The translations under genes were made by a program, and so were the position numbers. Below, in pieces: positions 1 to 7,647 of a stretch of DNA of 64,000 nt. Source of the DNA: CAVZMO01 sp963776195 (GTDB lineage: Bacteria > Nitrospirota > Thermodesulfovibrionia > Thermodesulfovibrionales > SM23-35); contig CAVZMO010000016.1 of the NCBI GenBank assembly GCA_963776195.1, forward strand, positions 71,362-135,361, read 5' to 3'. A model generated the notes under the pieces. The model saw only the letters and a list, made by a program, of their open reading frames with translations. It did no database searches and was not told the DNA's origin. Position 1 is the first letter of the stretch; every line of letters starts with the position of its first letter.

Positions 1-8
1 CGAAAGGT

Positions 9-34
9 GAGGGGGGAGAGCTCCCCCCTCTTTT
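9..34 (+). terminator. Terminator-like GC hairpin
   Basis: An almost perfect G6/C6 inverted repeat with an AGAGCT centre is followed directly by TTTT. It lies just before the first gene and probably ends the upstream transcript, which would be the capsid gene outside the window. The gene at 38 has no obvious Shine-Dalgarno of its own. Confidence 0.6.
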
Positions 35-37
35 AAC

Positions 38-469
38 ATGGCAAAAACAACTTTTGACGATGTAGACAAACTCCGATTCACCAAGGAAATGTTCAGCCTG
101 ACCGATGGCGGCGCTTTCGAGGACATGGTCAATGAGGTCATTTCCGAACAATCCGGGCTTCTTGCCGGCAGGCTTGGTACACTCTATGATTCTGAAACAT
201 CCCCTATCAAAGAATATGTGAAGAGGGCGGAGAAATGTCTGATAGCGGCCGAGCTGGTCCAGAGGCGCATCAATATCATTCTCGGCAACGCAGTCGGGAC
301 CGGGCGTGAGATCGATATCTCTCATGAGGCAGCTCAAAAGAAGGTATACCTGAATGAGGCCCAGGGAGATGATGGAGAAGGGGGACTCATAGCAAAGATA
401 CTCGGCAGTACCGATATGGCCTTCGGGACGAACGATTCTTCTCATTTTGAGGTAACTCCCGATGCTTGA
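38..469 (+). CDS. Phage head-tail connector-like protein
   Basis: This 143-residue acidic soluble protein has no signal peptide or membrane segment. The N-terminal half is predicted helical and includes a run around residues 55-85 (IKEYVKRAEKCLIAAELV). That size, helicity and position, after a terminator and before a gp10-like protein, match small head-completion or connector proteins of siphophages (inference from order, not from a family match). It overlaps the next gene by 8 bp, so the two are probably translationally coupled. It could also be another head-tail adaptor type. Confidence 0.5.
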   Translation: MAKTTFDDVDKLRFTKEMFSLTDGGAFEDMVNEVISEQSGLLAGRLGTLYDSETSPIKEYVKRAEKCLIAAELVQRRINIILGNAVGTGREIDISHEAAQKKVYLNEAQGDDGEGGLIAKILGSTDMAFGTNDSSHFEVTPDA

Positions 470-980
470 CCTTTCGGTCACCATCCAGGGAGAAAAGGTC
501 ATTATCGAGGGCCTGGGACGTTTAGTGAAGGAGATTCCCGGGACTTTGGGCCGTGCGCTCGACAAGGCGACGATTGGAATCCACAGCGAAGCCTTCAACC
601 TCGTCAACGGACCCGGCGCCAAGGGAAGGTCTGTGCAGATCCCGGGCAGGAAATCCTTCAAGTGGGAAAAGCAATCCGTACCTGCAGGTGGATATCCGGT
701 ACCGGTCAGGACCGCAAACCTGAAAACCCATCTCAATTTTTTACTGCACGGTCAAAGTAAGAGCGATGAATACGGTTCTTTCAGCGTGGGAGCCCTCGAA
801 ACAATGATTTATGATTCCACTCCCTATGCGAGGACTATTCATGACGGGCTGTTCTCAAGCGCAAAATTCGGACCGCGTCCGTTCATAACGGACGGACTCC
901 AAAGGTTTAACGAGGGAGACCGCATTAAGGCAATACTCGAATCCGAAATAGCTCTTGCAAAAGGAAGGTCAGGACTATGA
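462..980 (+). CDS. HK97 gp10-like head-tail joining / minor tail protein
   Basis: This 172-residue protein has the layout of gp10-like or phage virion morphogenesis proteins. It has an N-terminal helix, a basic central part (PGRKSFKWEK, residues 62-71), and a C-terminal stretch in which YARTIHDG is followed by FGPRPFITDGLQRF, the RPFI-type ending typical of that family. It would join the filled head to the tail. GAGGT lies about 8 nt before the ATG. The gene overlaps both neighbours by a few bases, in the usual neck-gene arrangement. The family call is from pattern recognition only. Confidence 0.55.
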   Translation: MLDLSVTIQGEKVIIEGLGRLVKEIPGTLGRALDKATIGIHSEAFNLVNGPGAKGRSVQIPGRKSFKWEKQSVPAGGYPVPVRTANLKTHLNFLLHGQSKSDEYGSFSVGALETMIYDSTPYARTIHDGLFSSAKFGPRPFITDGLQRFNEGDRIKAILESEIALAKGRSGL

Positions 981-1411
981 GCATCTCCGAGAAAATCAAC
1001 GCCCTGAAAATTCGCATAGAAAACAACAAGCCTCTCCAGGACTACTGTGCTTTACACTTCAGAAAGCAACTGAAGGTCGTTAACGTTTTCAAAACAAAAA
1101 AGCAGATCACGCTCGACGAGCTGCCCATCGTTATGATCACGCGGCCCAGGGTATCAAGGGAGCCCTTCGGCAATGCCAGCAAAAAGGAACATTCCGTCTA
1201 CCTATATCTGGGATTTCAGCAGACCGACATCGAAAAGGCGTTGGATAACTCAATCGAGATCGAGGATCTACTCGAAGCTGCAATATCTTCAAAAACTTCG
1301 ATACAAGGGGATGCAGGTATGTACGTTTCTCCTGCCGACTCTTCGAACGATGAGGGCATGTTTCACCCGACATACTTCATGCTCATGGAGGTAATCATCA
1401 AGGATCGATGA
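977..1411 (+). CDS. Tail terminator / tail completion-like protein
   Basis: This 144-residue protein starts inside the 3' end of the gp10-like gene. Order (connector, gp10-like, this gene) and size suggest the tail terminator that caps the tube at the neck. Residues 58-85 form a likely beta strand pair and the C-terminus is HPTYFMLMEVIIKDR. The same C-terminal pattern is repeated in diverged form by a 28-codon ORF immediately downstream, which implies an old partial duplication of this gene's 3' end. I do not recognise a specific family. Confidence 0.45.
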   Translation: MSISEKINALKIRIENNKPLQDYCALHFRKQLKVVNVFKTKKQITLDELPIVMITRPRVSREPFGNASKKEHSVYLYLGFQQTDIEKALDNSIEIEDLLEAAISSKTSIQGDAGMYVSPADSSNDEGMFHPTYFMLMEVIIKDR

Positions 1412-1494
1412 ACGTCGAAGACATGGCAAATGACGAAGGCATGTTTCATCCGATTTATTTTTTTGTAATGCATATCAAAGTTAAGGATAGATGA
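1408..1494 (+). CDS. 28-residue ORF duplicating the end of the preceding gene
   Basis: The ATG overlaps the preceding stop (ATGA). Its peptide contains DEGMFHPIYFFVM and ends VKDR, against DEGMFHPTYFMLM and IKDR at the end of the upstream protein. The copies differ at many codons, so the duplication is not recent. It ends just before a GAGGAGG Shine-Dalgarno for the next gene. It may be translated by coupling, or may be a remnant of a longer paralogue. Confidence 0.35.
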   Translation: MNVEDMANDEGMFHPIYFFVMHIKVKDR

Positions 1495-1505
1495 GGAGGC
1501 CATGA

Positions 1506-1928
1506 ATGCCTGAACACCAGCTCATTTTCCCATTCTACCAGATAGTAATTCTATTACTCGGTGGAGCGATTATATTTGTAGCGGCAAATGTCGGCGGGAC
1601 TTACCTCAAAATTAAAGTTGAGGAAAAAATGCGCCCTCCAAAACCTAGCGTTCACGGCTCACTGGAAACCTGCGGGCAATGTATAGCCCTTGTTGCAGTA
1701 AAAACAGATATCCCCGATATAAGAAAGAAGCAAAGCGATTTCAGGGACGTTACGTTACCAGCCATACAGAGGGATTTAGCATCAATAAAAACGACTTTGG
1801 CCAAGCTGGAACCTGAGGTAATAAAGATATTCGGGATGATCGAAGACGATTGGAAAGAGAAGATAAAAGAGCTGAGGCAGCAGGTAGCAAGCAAAGACAA
1901 TGAGATAAATAGGCTGAAAAATGTCTGA
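1506..1928 (+). CDS. Membrane-anchored coiled-coil protein (spanin-like?)
   Basis: This 140-residue protein has one N-terminal transmembrane segment (about residues 9-30, IVILLLGGAIIFVAANVGG). It continues with a charged region and a long C-terminal helix rich in K, E and Q (about residues 75-140). A single anchor plus a periplasmic coiled coil is the layout of inner-membrane spanins (Rz-like) and some holin-associated proteins. Its position immediately before an amidase supports a lysis role, by inference. GAGGAGG precedes the chosen ATG; an ATG four bases upstream is closed at once by TGA. CGQC at residues 57-60 is a possible metal or redox pair. Confidence 0.5.
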   Translation: MPEHQLIFPFYQIVILLLGGAIIFVAANVGGTYLKIKVEEKMRPPKPSVHGSLETCGQCIALVAVKTDIPDIRKKQSDFRDVTLPAIQRDLASIKTTLAKLEPEVIKIFGMIEDDWKEKIKELRQQVASKDNEINRLKNV

Positions 1929-2109
1929 ATCTCTTGAACAGAAATGGGAACGCGCCCCAATTGAAGAGAAATGTCAATTCATTAAATATCTTCTTAAAAC
2001 GAAAAACATCACGCTTTTGAAGGAGATGATAGATCGTGAATACTGGATGAGGGAGCTCTTGAGAATATCGAAAACGGAAGTTGACAGTCCCGGTCTAGGA
2101 GGAGGATGA
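1921..2109 (+). CDS. Small hypothetical phage protein
   Basis: This 62-residue, helical, charged soluble protein starts within the end of the membrane coiled-coil gene (ATGTCTGA overlap) and ends one base before the amidase GTG. Its last codons (LGGG) overlap the strong Shine-Dalgarno used by the amidase. No family is recognised. The tight packing suggests it is translated with the lysis genes. Confidence 0.45.
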   Translation: MSESLEQKWERAPIEEKCQFIKYLLKTKNITLLKEMIDREYWMRELLRISKTEVDSPGLGGG

Positions 2110-2110
2110 G

Positions 2111-2668
2111 GTGAGGATTCTTTTAGATGCCGGACATGGTGGAGGCGATCCCGGGGCTGTTAGAGTAATGGAAAAGGACATCACTCTGGATGTCGTATTA
2201 ACGCTTGGTGAGAAATTATCTCTATACGGCCATACGGTAAGATACACTCGCTCCGGCGATAGTTATTTAAGCCCTTCAAGACGGCTCCAGCTCATTCATG
2301 AGTATAAGCCCGACTGTTTCTTGAGTATCCACTGTAACGCCTCGGAAAACCCGAAGGCTCACGGTGCAGAAACAATATGGCGCGATCAATACGATGAGGA
2401 CCTTGCCCGCAACATCCAGACTTCACTTGTGAAATTCACGGGCCTTTATAATCGCGGTCTAAAGCAGGACGGGCATAAAGAATACTTCCGCAATCTCGCC
2501 GTGCTCAAGGACCTGACGACACCCGCCTGCCTCATAGAAATAGGATTCATTAGCAACGAGGACGACCTTAAAGTTATTCACGATATTCAGCTCGTGGCCG
2601 TAGCGATAGAGGACGGCATAGCAAACTGGGCATGGAACAAAGCGAAAACAAATGAAGGGAGGTGTTGA
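2111..2668 (+). CDS. N-acetylmuramoyl-L-alanine amidase (Amidase_3), endolysin
   Basis: This 185-residue enzyme is a complete Amidase_3 domain without signal peptide. It cleaves the bond between muramic acid and the peptide stem. Zinc ligands are visible as His9 (DAGHGGGDPGA), Glu21 and His75 (SIHCNA), and the catalytic Glu144 lies in LIEIGFISN. Start is GTG with a strong GGAGGATGAG upstream. With no export signal it would need a holin to reach the wall, and a small membrane protein follows directly. The domain assignment is firm. The endolysin role is inferred from the prophage setting. Confidence 0.9.
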   Translation: MRILLDAGHGGGDPGAVRVMEKDITLDVVLTLGEKLSLYGHTVRYTRSGDSYLSPSRRLQLIHEYKPDCFLSIHCNASENPKAHGAETIWRDQYDEDLARNIQTSLVKFTGLYNRGLKQDGHKEYFRNLAVLKDLTTPACLIEIGFISNEDDLKVIHDIQLVAVAIEDGIANWAWNKAKTNEGRC

Positions 2669-2723
2669 CCGTATCGATGTAGTTTCCGGTTTCCAGTACG
2701 TAAGAATCATTAAAGGAGGTTTT

Positions 2724-2951
2724 ATGCCAAGAAGAAATAAGTTTATGAGAGCAGTAAGTAGTCCGTTGGTATGGGCTAAGGCCGTTCTCGCTGCGGGGAT
2801 TAGCGCAGGGGCGGGTGGAGTTCTAATGGTTTTAAAGGACCCCCAGACCTTTAACTTCCAGGCAGGGCTCACGAATCTTTTAACCGTAGCCGGCGCCTGT
2901 GCGCTGGTAGGCGTTGCGGGCTTCCTTAAGGATAGCCCGATCCCGGAGTAA
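2724..2951 (+). CDS. Small holin-like membrane protein
   Basis: The ATG at 2724 is chosen because AAAGGAGG lies 6-8 nt upstream; an in-frame start at 2652 would add an unlikely leader. The 75-residue product has a basic N-terminus (MPRRNKFMRA), a hydrophobic Ala/Gly-rich segment (residues about 18-34) and a second hydrophobic stretch (about 48-66). Two short membrane spans next to an endolysin gene fit a holin. No holin family is recognised, so function rests on position and topology. Confidence 0.55.
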   Translation: MPRRNKFMRAVSSPLVWAKAVLAAGISAGAGGVLMVLKDPQTFNFQAGLTNLLTVAGACALVGVAGFLKDSPIPE

Positions 2952-2953
2952 TT

Positions 2954-3814
2954 ATGAAAAAAGCATTACTCGTGGGAATAAACAAATACGCAATGCCGGG
3001 GAACGATCTTGCCGGCTGCGTAAACGACGTTACAAATGTCCGGGACCTTCTCTTGAAATACTTCGGGTTTGAAGTAGCCAATATCAGGGTGCTCACGGAC
3101 GAGAGGGCAATAAAACGAAACATTATTGACCGGCTTACCTGGCTCGTATCCAGTGTCGTGGCAGGGGATCATCTCGTTTTTCATTACTCCGGACATGGGT
3201 CACAGATCAGGGACCGCAACGGGGACGAACTCAACGACGGCATGGATGAAATTATCTGCCCTCATGATATGTCCTGGGACGGTAATTTTATCAGCGACGA
3301 CGATCTGGGCGCGACCTTTGCGAAGCTTCCGATAGGAGTCACTCTTGATGTTATTCTTGATTCCTGTCATTCAGGTACCGGGACCCGGACATTCTCCATA
3401 AGCCCCATCCCGATCAGGTCACGTTTTATGGTTCCGCCCGTTGACATTCGCTGCCGCAATGAAGAAGGTCTTCCGGTAAGGGGATTATTTAGCTATCTTT
3501 CGGCTTTCCTGTCTGGTGTTTTTGGATCTCAGGTGGATTCCACTGAAGAGGCAGACAGGCCGATCGCTAAAATGAACCATGCTTTATTCGCTGGCTGCAA
3601 AGATAACCAGACCTGTGCAGATGCGGAGATAGGCGGAAGTGCTAACGGCGCCTTCAGCTATTATTTCTGCAAGCACATCCGCGCGGCGAATGGAGTCATC
3701 GCGCGAGCCCAATTAAAGGACAGGGTGAGAAGTTCACTGAGACATGACGGCTTTGATCAGGTCCCTCAGCTCGAATCTCCGGCATCGATGTTCAATGGGC
3801 AACTCTTTCAATGA
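2954..3814 (+). CDS. Caspase-like cysteine peptidase (metacaspase, C14)
   Basis: This 286-residue protein is a full type-I metacaspase fold without prodomain or signal peptide. The catalytic dyad is His81 (HYSGHGSQ) and Cys138 (DSCHSGT). The family hallmarks GINKY near the N-terminus, CVNDVTN (21-28), DGMDEI and DDDLGA before the Cys, and FAGCKDNQTCADA in the small-subunit region are all present. Metacaspases cleave after Arg or Lys. The gene lies between a holin-like gene and a permuted NlpC/P60-like gene that starts in its stop codon, inside a phage lysis cassette. Its substrate is not evident. It could process phage proteins, act in lysis or exclude other phages (inference). Confidence 0.88.
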   Translation: MKKALLVGINKYAMPGNDLAGCVNDVTNVRDLLLKYFGFEVANIRVLTDERAIKRNIIDRLTWLVSSVVAGDHLVFHYSGHGSQIRDRNGDELNDGMDEIICPHDMSWDGNFISDDDLGATFAKLPIGVTLDVILDSCHSGTGTRTFSISPIPIRSRFMVPPVDIRCRNEEGLPVRGLFSYLSAFLSGVFGSQVDSTEEADRPIAKMNHALFAGCKDNQTCADAEIGGSANGAFSYYFCKHIRAANGVIARAQLKDRVRSSLRHDGFDQVPQLESPASMFNGQLFQ

Positions 3815-4398
3815 ACATTGAGAAAATTTTAAGGTGTTACTCCGCGATGGATGTCCTTTTGATCGGAAGTAATAAACCGCTCAGTATAATAATCTGCAAT
3901 GCTCAGAGGCCGCAGACGCCCGACGGAAAGCCCTCGAAATGGTCCCATTGCATGTTCATAAAGGGGCCGGACACGGTGATAGAATCTACTATAGACTGGA
4001 AGCCTTATCGCCCCACGCAGAGGCGCATGGATAATGGTGTCCAGTTTAATAATCTCGAAAACTACAAGGATTCACCCAGGGCGATGCTGATGCATTTTCC
4101 CTGGACAGATGAACAAAGGCAAATCCTATACGCCGAAGCTTGCCGGCTAGAGGCGCAAGGGATCACTTATCCCATTGACGGCCTTGTAGGCTCCTTATTG
4201 GCCTTCTGGCTCTTTCCATGGTGTAAGTCGAATCCTTTACAGGGGAAATACTCATTATATTGCTCAGCGTTCGTTCAGCGAGTCGTAGACGTCATTGGGC
4301 TTGACTTTGACCCTAATCATACGGCGAATAATACTTCGCCCGAGATTATGAGTCAATGCCGCCTGGATAGTCTAAGCAAAATAGATGTATCGAATTAA
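3811..4398 (+). CDS. Permuted NlpC/P60 (YiiX/YebB-like) papain-fold protein
   Basis: This 195-residue protein starts at ATGA overlapping the metacaspase stop. His46 lies in KWSHCMFI followed by a strand ending VIES, and Cys151 lies in LYCSAFVQRV. That His-first, Cys-last order is the circularly permuted NlpC/P60 arrangement of YiiX-like proteins. Such enzymes act on amide bonds of lipids, peptides or cell wall. The stretch ITYPIDGLVGSLLAFWLFPW (119-138) is hydrophobic and may contact membrane. No signal peptide is seen. Coupled to the metacaspase, it may be a second surface-acting cysteine hydrolase of the phage. Family call from motifs only. Confidence 0.6.
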   Translation: MNIEKILRCYSAMDVLLIGSNKPLSIIICNAQRPQTPDGKPSKWSHCMFIKGPDTVIESTIDWKPYRPTQRRMDNGVQFNNLENYKDSPRAMLMHFPWTDEQRQILYAEACRLEAQGITYPIDGLVGSLLAFWLFPWCKSNPLQGKYSLYCSAFVQRVVDVIGLDFDPNHTANNTSPEIMSQCRLDSLSKIDVSN

Positions 4399-4411
4399 AA
4401 GGGGGTTATTT

Positions 4412-5029
4412 ATGCAAAAGTATTTCGTTACTGGGATTTTAATCCTGGGTTTATTGTGTTTGTCAGCTTTCGGGTGTGCAACTGATCCGAGGGCAAGAGA
4501 ATTTCAGTCGGCAAATTATAGGGCTTACCTCGATGCTACAACAAAGCCGCAGCCTGTTATGGAGATAAGGGCAAAGCCCGGCCAATCTATTAAGATTGAA
4601 GCTGAATCGGTGATCTTTTATGCAGTTGGAGGAAGTACAGGTAATTCCAATAGGTCGATAGTTCAGCCGCCCGTTGAACCCGATACGCCCGTAGGATCAG
4701 TCGCTCGTTCAGTAGCAGCCATTGGTTCACGGGCCGCCGATGTAGGGTTAAGCATCTTGCCCTGGTATCTTGCAGGCAAGGAATTGGGTGATGTTTTGCA
4801 AACCGCCCTGAAAAATTCCGGGCATAATACTTCAGTATCAGGATCCTATAATACCGACCGACACGACACCGGGAGTTTCCGGGATTTCGGGTCTTATCTG
4901 GACGATCATAGTAACCGGTCAATTAACAGTAGCTACAATCCACAGGACCGCCATGACACGGTGGATCGTCATGACACAGTTACGTCAACGCCGCTTATAA
5001 TCACTCCTGTGATAACAACAGGACCCTAA
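4412..5029 (+). CDS. Lipoprotein with RHDT repeats
   Basis: ATG at 4412 follows an A/G-rich Shine-Dalgarno (AAAAGGGGG). The signal peptide ends in a lipobox (LSAFGC), so the mature protein would be lipid-anchored at Cys. The body has a strand-rich part with IRAKPGQSIKIEAES and a hydrophobic segment VGLSILPWYLAGKEL. The Asn/Ser/Asp-rich C-terminus carries three RHDT units, two of them seven residues apart (DRHDTVDRHDTV). It lies in the phage cassette after the cysteine-hydrolase pair. An outer-membrane spanin or a superinfection-exclusion lipoprotein are possible roles (inference). Confidence 0.6.
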   Translation: MQKYFVTGILILGLLCLSAFGCATDPRAREFQSANYRAYLDATTKPQPVMEIRAKPGQSIKIEAESVIFYAVGGSTGNSNRSIVQPPVEPDTPVGSVARSVAAIGSRAADVGLSILPWYLAGKELGDVLQTALKNSGHNTSVSGSYNTDRHDTGSFRDFGSYLDDHSNRSINSSYNPQDRHDTVDRHDTVTSTPLIITPVITTGP

Positions 5030-5035
5030 AGTGAC

Positions 5036-5233
5036 GTGAAAATTGATACCTATGAAAAGGCTATGGTTTTTTACGAAGGGATGAAGCTTCATAGGGCGGT
5101 AGAGAGGTTGAGCTATATTTTAGGAGAATACCCCGAGTTGTGGGAGGAAACACACCAAAGGATATCAGACTTAACCGGTTTCGAAAGGGAAACGGTAACA
5201 AGAACACTTAAAATTTTAAGGAGGCTTAAATGA
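5036..5233 (+). CDS. Mini Crp/FNR-type HTH protein
   Basis: This 65-residue protein starts with GTG. Its C-terminal part, ISDLTGFERETVTRTLKILR, matches the recognition helix of Crp/FNR winged helices, where TRETVSRTL is typical. The cyclic-nucleotide-binding half is absent, so this is a stand-alone HTH rather than a sensor. It overlaps the next gene by 4 bp (ATGA). It may regulate phage lysis or lysogeny genes; alternatively it is a remnant of a larger regulator. The start is uncertain because no strong Shine-Dalgarno is visible. Confidence 0.5.
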   Translation: MKIDTYEKAMVFYEGMKLHRAVERLSYILGEYPELWEETHQRISDLTGFERETVTRTLKILRRLK

Positions 5234-5619
5234 AGACAGTATTTTTGGCAGTTTTGATGCTCGGTATGTTGATAGCAACCTCGGTTTCCGCAATCGAGGT
5301 TACGGTAACCGGTGTTAGTGTCGGGATTTCGTTCACGGAGCCGACCACAAACGAGAACGGAACTACCCTGTCCGATCTTAAAGAATGTTTTCTTTCGTAT
5401 GACATAGGCGGAGGGTGGATTCTTGGTAACACCGTGCCTGCGTCCAAGGTCAGCGGTGGAGGAACTCAAGCAACAAGCTTTGAGGTCCCTGTTCTGGCCG
5501 GCATGGAAAAGGATGTGAAATTCAAGGGCAACGCCCGAGATCTCTCGGGTAACGTAAGCAAAGACTCAGCGATTGTTACAAAACGGATTGACCGACTTGC
5601 TCCAGATACAATTCAATAG
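5230..5619 (+). CDS. Secreted FN3-like protein
   Basis: This 129-residue protein has an N-terminal signal peptide with likely cleavage after SVSA (residue 21). The rest is strand-rich. It includes a C-terminal pattern, GNARDLSGNVSKDS, typical of fibronectin-III-like folds in which ARDxxGNxS sits near the last strands. AAGGAGG precedes the ATG. Secretion is unusual for a virion part, so it may be a lysogenic-conversion product that is exported. A terminator-like hairpin follows. Confidence 0.55.
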   Translation: MKTVFLAVLMLGMLIATSVSAIEVTVTGVSVGISFTEPTTNENGTTLSDLKECFLSYDIGGGWILGNTVPASKVSGGGTQATSFEVPVLAGMEKDVKFKGNARDLSGNVSKDSAIVTKRIDRLAPDTIQ

Positions 5620-5635
5620 ATCAGTATTGCATGGA

Positions 5636-5657
5636 GGGGAGACGAGTTCTCCCCTTT
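5636..5657 (+). terminator. Terminator-like hairpin before tail-fibre genes
   Basis: GGGGAG at 5636-5641 pairs with CTCCCC at 5649-5654 across a 7-nt loop and is followed by TTT. It separates the lysis/surface cassette from the tail-fibre genes. GGAGG for the next gene lies just after it. Confidence 0.55.
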
Positions 5658-5673
5658 GTGGAGGATTGATTAA

Positions 5674-6687
5674 ATGTCATACACAAACGCTATTTTCTAC
5701 ATAGACCCTGAGAATGGTAATGATGCCGCTCGGACAGCCCTGACCACGGTGACAGTTGCTAACCCATCCGGGACTATAACGAGATGTACCAAAGTGGGTC
5801 ACGGTTTGATTACCGGTGCTGTGGTTACTCTGACCTTGTTTACATCATGGTTAAATGCGGTTTGGAAAATAACCAGGGTTGATGACGACAATTTTGATTT
5901 GATCGATGCTGTTTGGCAAGCAACCGCAGATAATAATGGTACCGTTACCCCGTTCGGAGGTATGAATTGGGCGGATGCATGGAAAACATTAACTTCCGGG
6001 GCAACATCTGCCCGTCTACAAGCCGGCGATTTCGTTAAAATTAAGAAATCTCCCGATCCTGTATCTTTAGGGATTAACGCCACATGGACGGATGATAATA
6101 TAGCAGTTACCCTCGCTTCCGCACTTACGAAAACGATATGTAATTGTGAGTCGATCTGGACGCCGGAAGCTAATGTCTTGGCGGCAACCTCCAATGTAAG
6201 GCAACAAGGTTCTCTCTCTGCTTATATTACGTTTCAAGCTTTATTTACAACAGGGAAAGGTGCTCATTTCGATCTTGGCTCCGATATGAATTTTAGTGCT
6301 TATACGGGGATAACTTTCTGGATTCAGGCAACCACGGCGGTAGCCACTCCGAATATCTTAAGAATTGATCTTTGCTCGGATGCGGCAGGAGACACTGTTG
6401 TGGACAGCTTTACAATCGCTTCTAAATTACCGGCCAATGCATATATACCTCTTAAAATACTAAAGGATGGCGGAGGGAATCTTGGCAGTTCTATCCGCTC
6501 CATTAGGATTCATATGTTGATAGACACCACGGTTAATGTAAGGTTGGACAATTTTGAAGCATGTAATGATTTTTCACTCCAAAGTGTTATAAGAAAAAGC
6601 ACTGATGATCCCGCGTTCTCTGGTGAATGTTGGTTCCCAATTAAATCAATACTTGAAACTGCAATAGTTCTCGGTCTACCAGTATAG
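5674..6687 (+). CDS. Tail fibre / receptor-binding protein, N-terminal part (frameshifted gene)
   Basis: ATG is preceded by GGAGG. This first 337-residue part has an N-terminus typical of phage fibre or beta-helix proteins (YIDPENGNDAA, then GGMNWADAWKTL around residues 91-102), followed by a strand-rich jelly-roll-like region. Reading stops at 6685. Translation in another frame from about 6675 continues with the same composition (SIGGQSGGDIKYYG), so one base appears to be missing near 6675. The whole gene would run to 7986 with further shifts near 7570 and 7646. Host-receptor binding is inferred from position. Confidence 0.6.
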   Translation: MSYTNAIFYIDPENGNDAARTALTTVTVANPSGTITRCTKVGHGLITGAVVTLTLFTSWLNAVWKITRVDDDNFDLIDAVWQATADNNGTVTPFGGMNWADAWKTLTSGATSARLQAGDFVKIKKSPDPVSLGINATWTDDNIAVTLASALTKTICNCESIWTPEANVLAATSNVRQQGSLSAYITFQALFTTGKGAHFDLGSDMNFSAYTGITFWIQATTAVATPNILRIDLCSDAAGDTVVDSFTIASKLPANAYIPLKILKDGGGNLGSSIRSIRIHMLIDTTVNVRLDNFEACNDFSLQSVIRKSTDDPAFSGECWFPIKSILETAIVLGLPV

Positions 6688-7577
6688 GTGGACAGAGCGG
6701 CGGGGATATTAAATATTACGGTACAACGGAGTCGGCTCTCACCTATAGGCGGGAGCAATTCCTGACCGATCCGATAAGTAATGAAACGACCATTCAAAAA
6801 GCGGGGACTATAGGTAGTTTAATTACTTATTCTGGCGGGTGGAATAGCAGTACGGGATTACAGGATGGCGATACATGGCTGTCACCTAACGGAAATACTT
6901 TGGCGGGGATTACTGCATCAAATAAACCATATACAAAATATGAAAGATTATTTGTTGCTCGTTGCGCTATAGGATTCACCGTGAGTGGTGCTGGAATTAT
7001 AAAGGATAGGGTTGGCGGGGCAGGTTGTGTTTCGGATTGTATTAATAATAGTACCCTTACCAGCGGAGATATGATTATAAATAATGCTTATTTCGGAGGT
7101 ACTGCCGGAACCGGCATTGATATTACCGGTTCGGGACTCGCTCTTTTAAGATTAAGCGATATAAAAATGTCCGGTGGATCAGTTTCGGCAAATTCATACG
7201 GAGTTTTTGCAAGGAATAATGTGGCTGTAATTGGCGATACGGTCAAATGTTGGGGATTCCCCGGATCAGGTTCTTACGGCTGTTGGTTTTGTGGCCCGGC
7301 ACTTATCAAAGACCTACATACCCGCAAAAACTCTAAGTCCATAACTTTGCAATTTCAATATATCCGTATTTTTATTAACCTGAACATGGAAGAAGCCGAA
7401 GCCGATAGATTTAATGAAGGTAGTTCAGACGCACGAGGTATTCATCCTTTAACATATTATTCAGTCCAAAAATACCTTACGGTAGAAGGAGATAATCGCA
7501 GATATTATAAATACGGTGAAATCCGTAGTGTATCTGGTCTGAAGCAAGAGGCGGGAGTGGCATATGTGCTCAAATGA
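6657..7577 (+). pseudogene. Tail fibre protein, middle part (second frame)
   Basis: This is the continuation of the fibre gene begun at 5674, in a shifted frame. The open frame starts at 6657 without a credible start codon. The product is Gly/Ser/Asn-rich with repeated short strands, as expected of a right-handed beta-helix (for example GGTAGTGIDITGSGLALLRL). The frame ends at TGA 7575, while the next frame from about 7571 carries on with a further coding-like stretch to TAA at 7646. No independent ribosome site is seen. Confidence 0.5.
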
Positions 7578-7647
7578 TTCCTAACGATGCAAACAATAAA
7601 CTTCAACTTTTCCTTGGGTCTATCCCCGTACAGTCCGGCGTTCAGTA

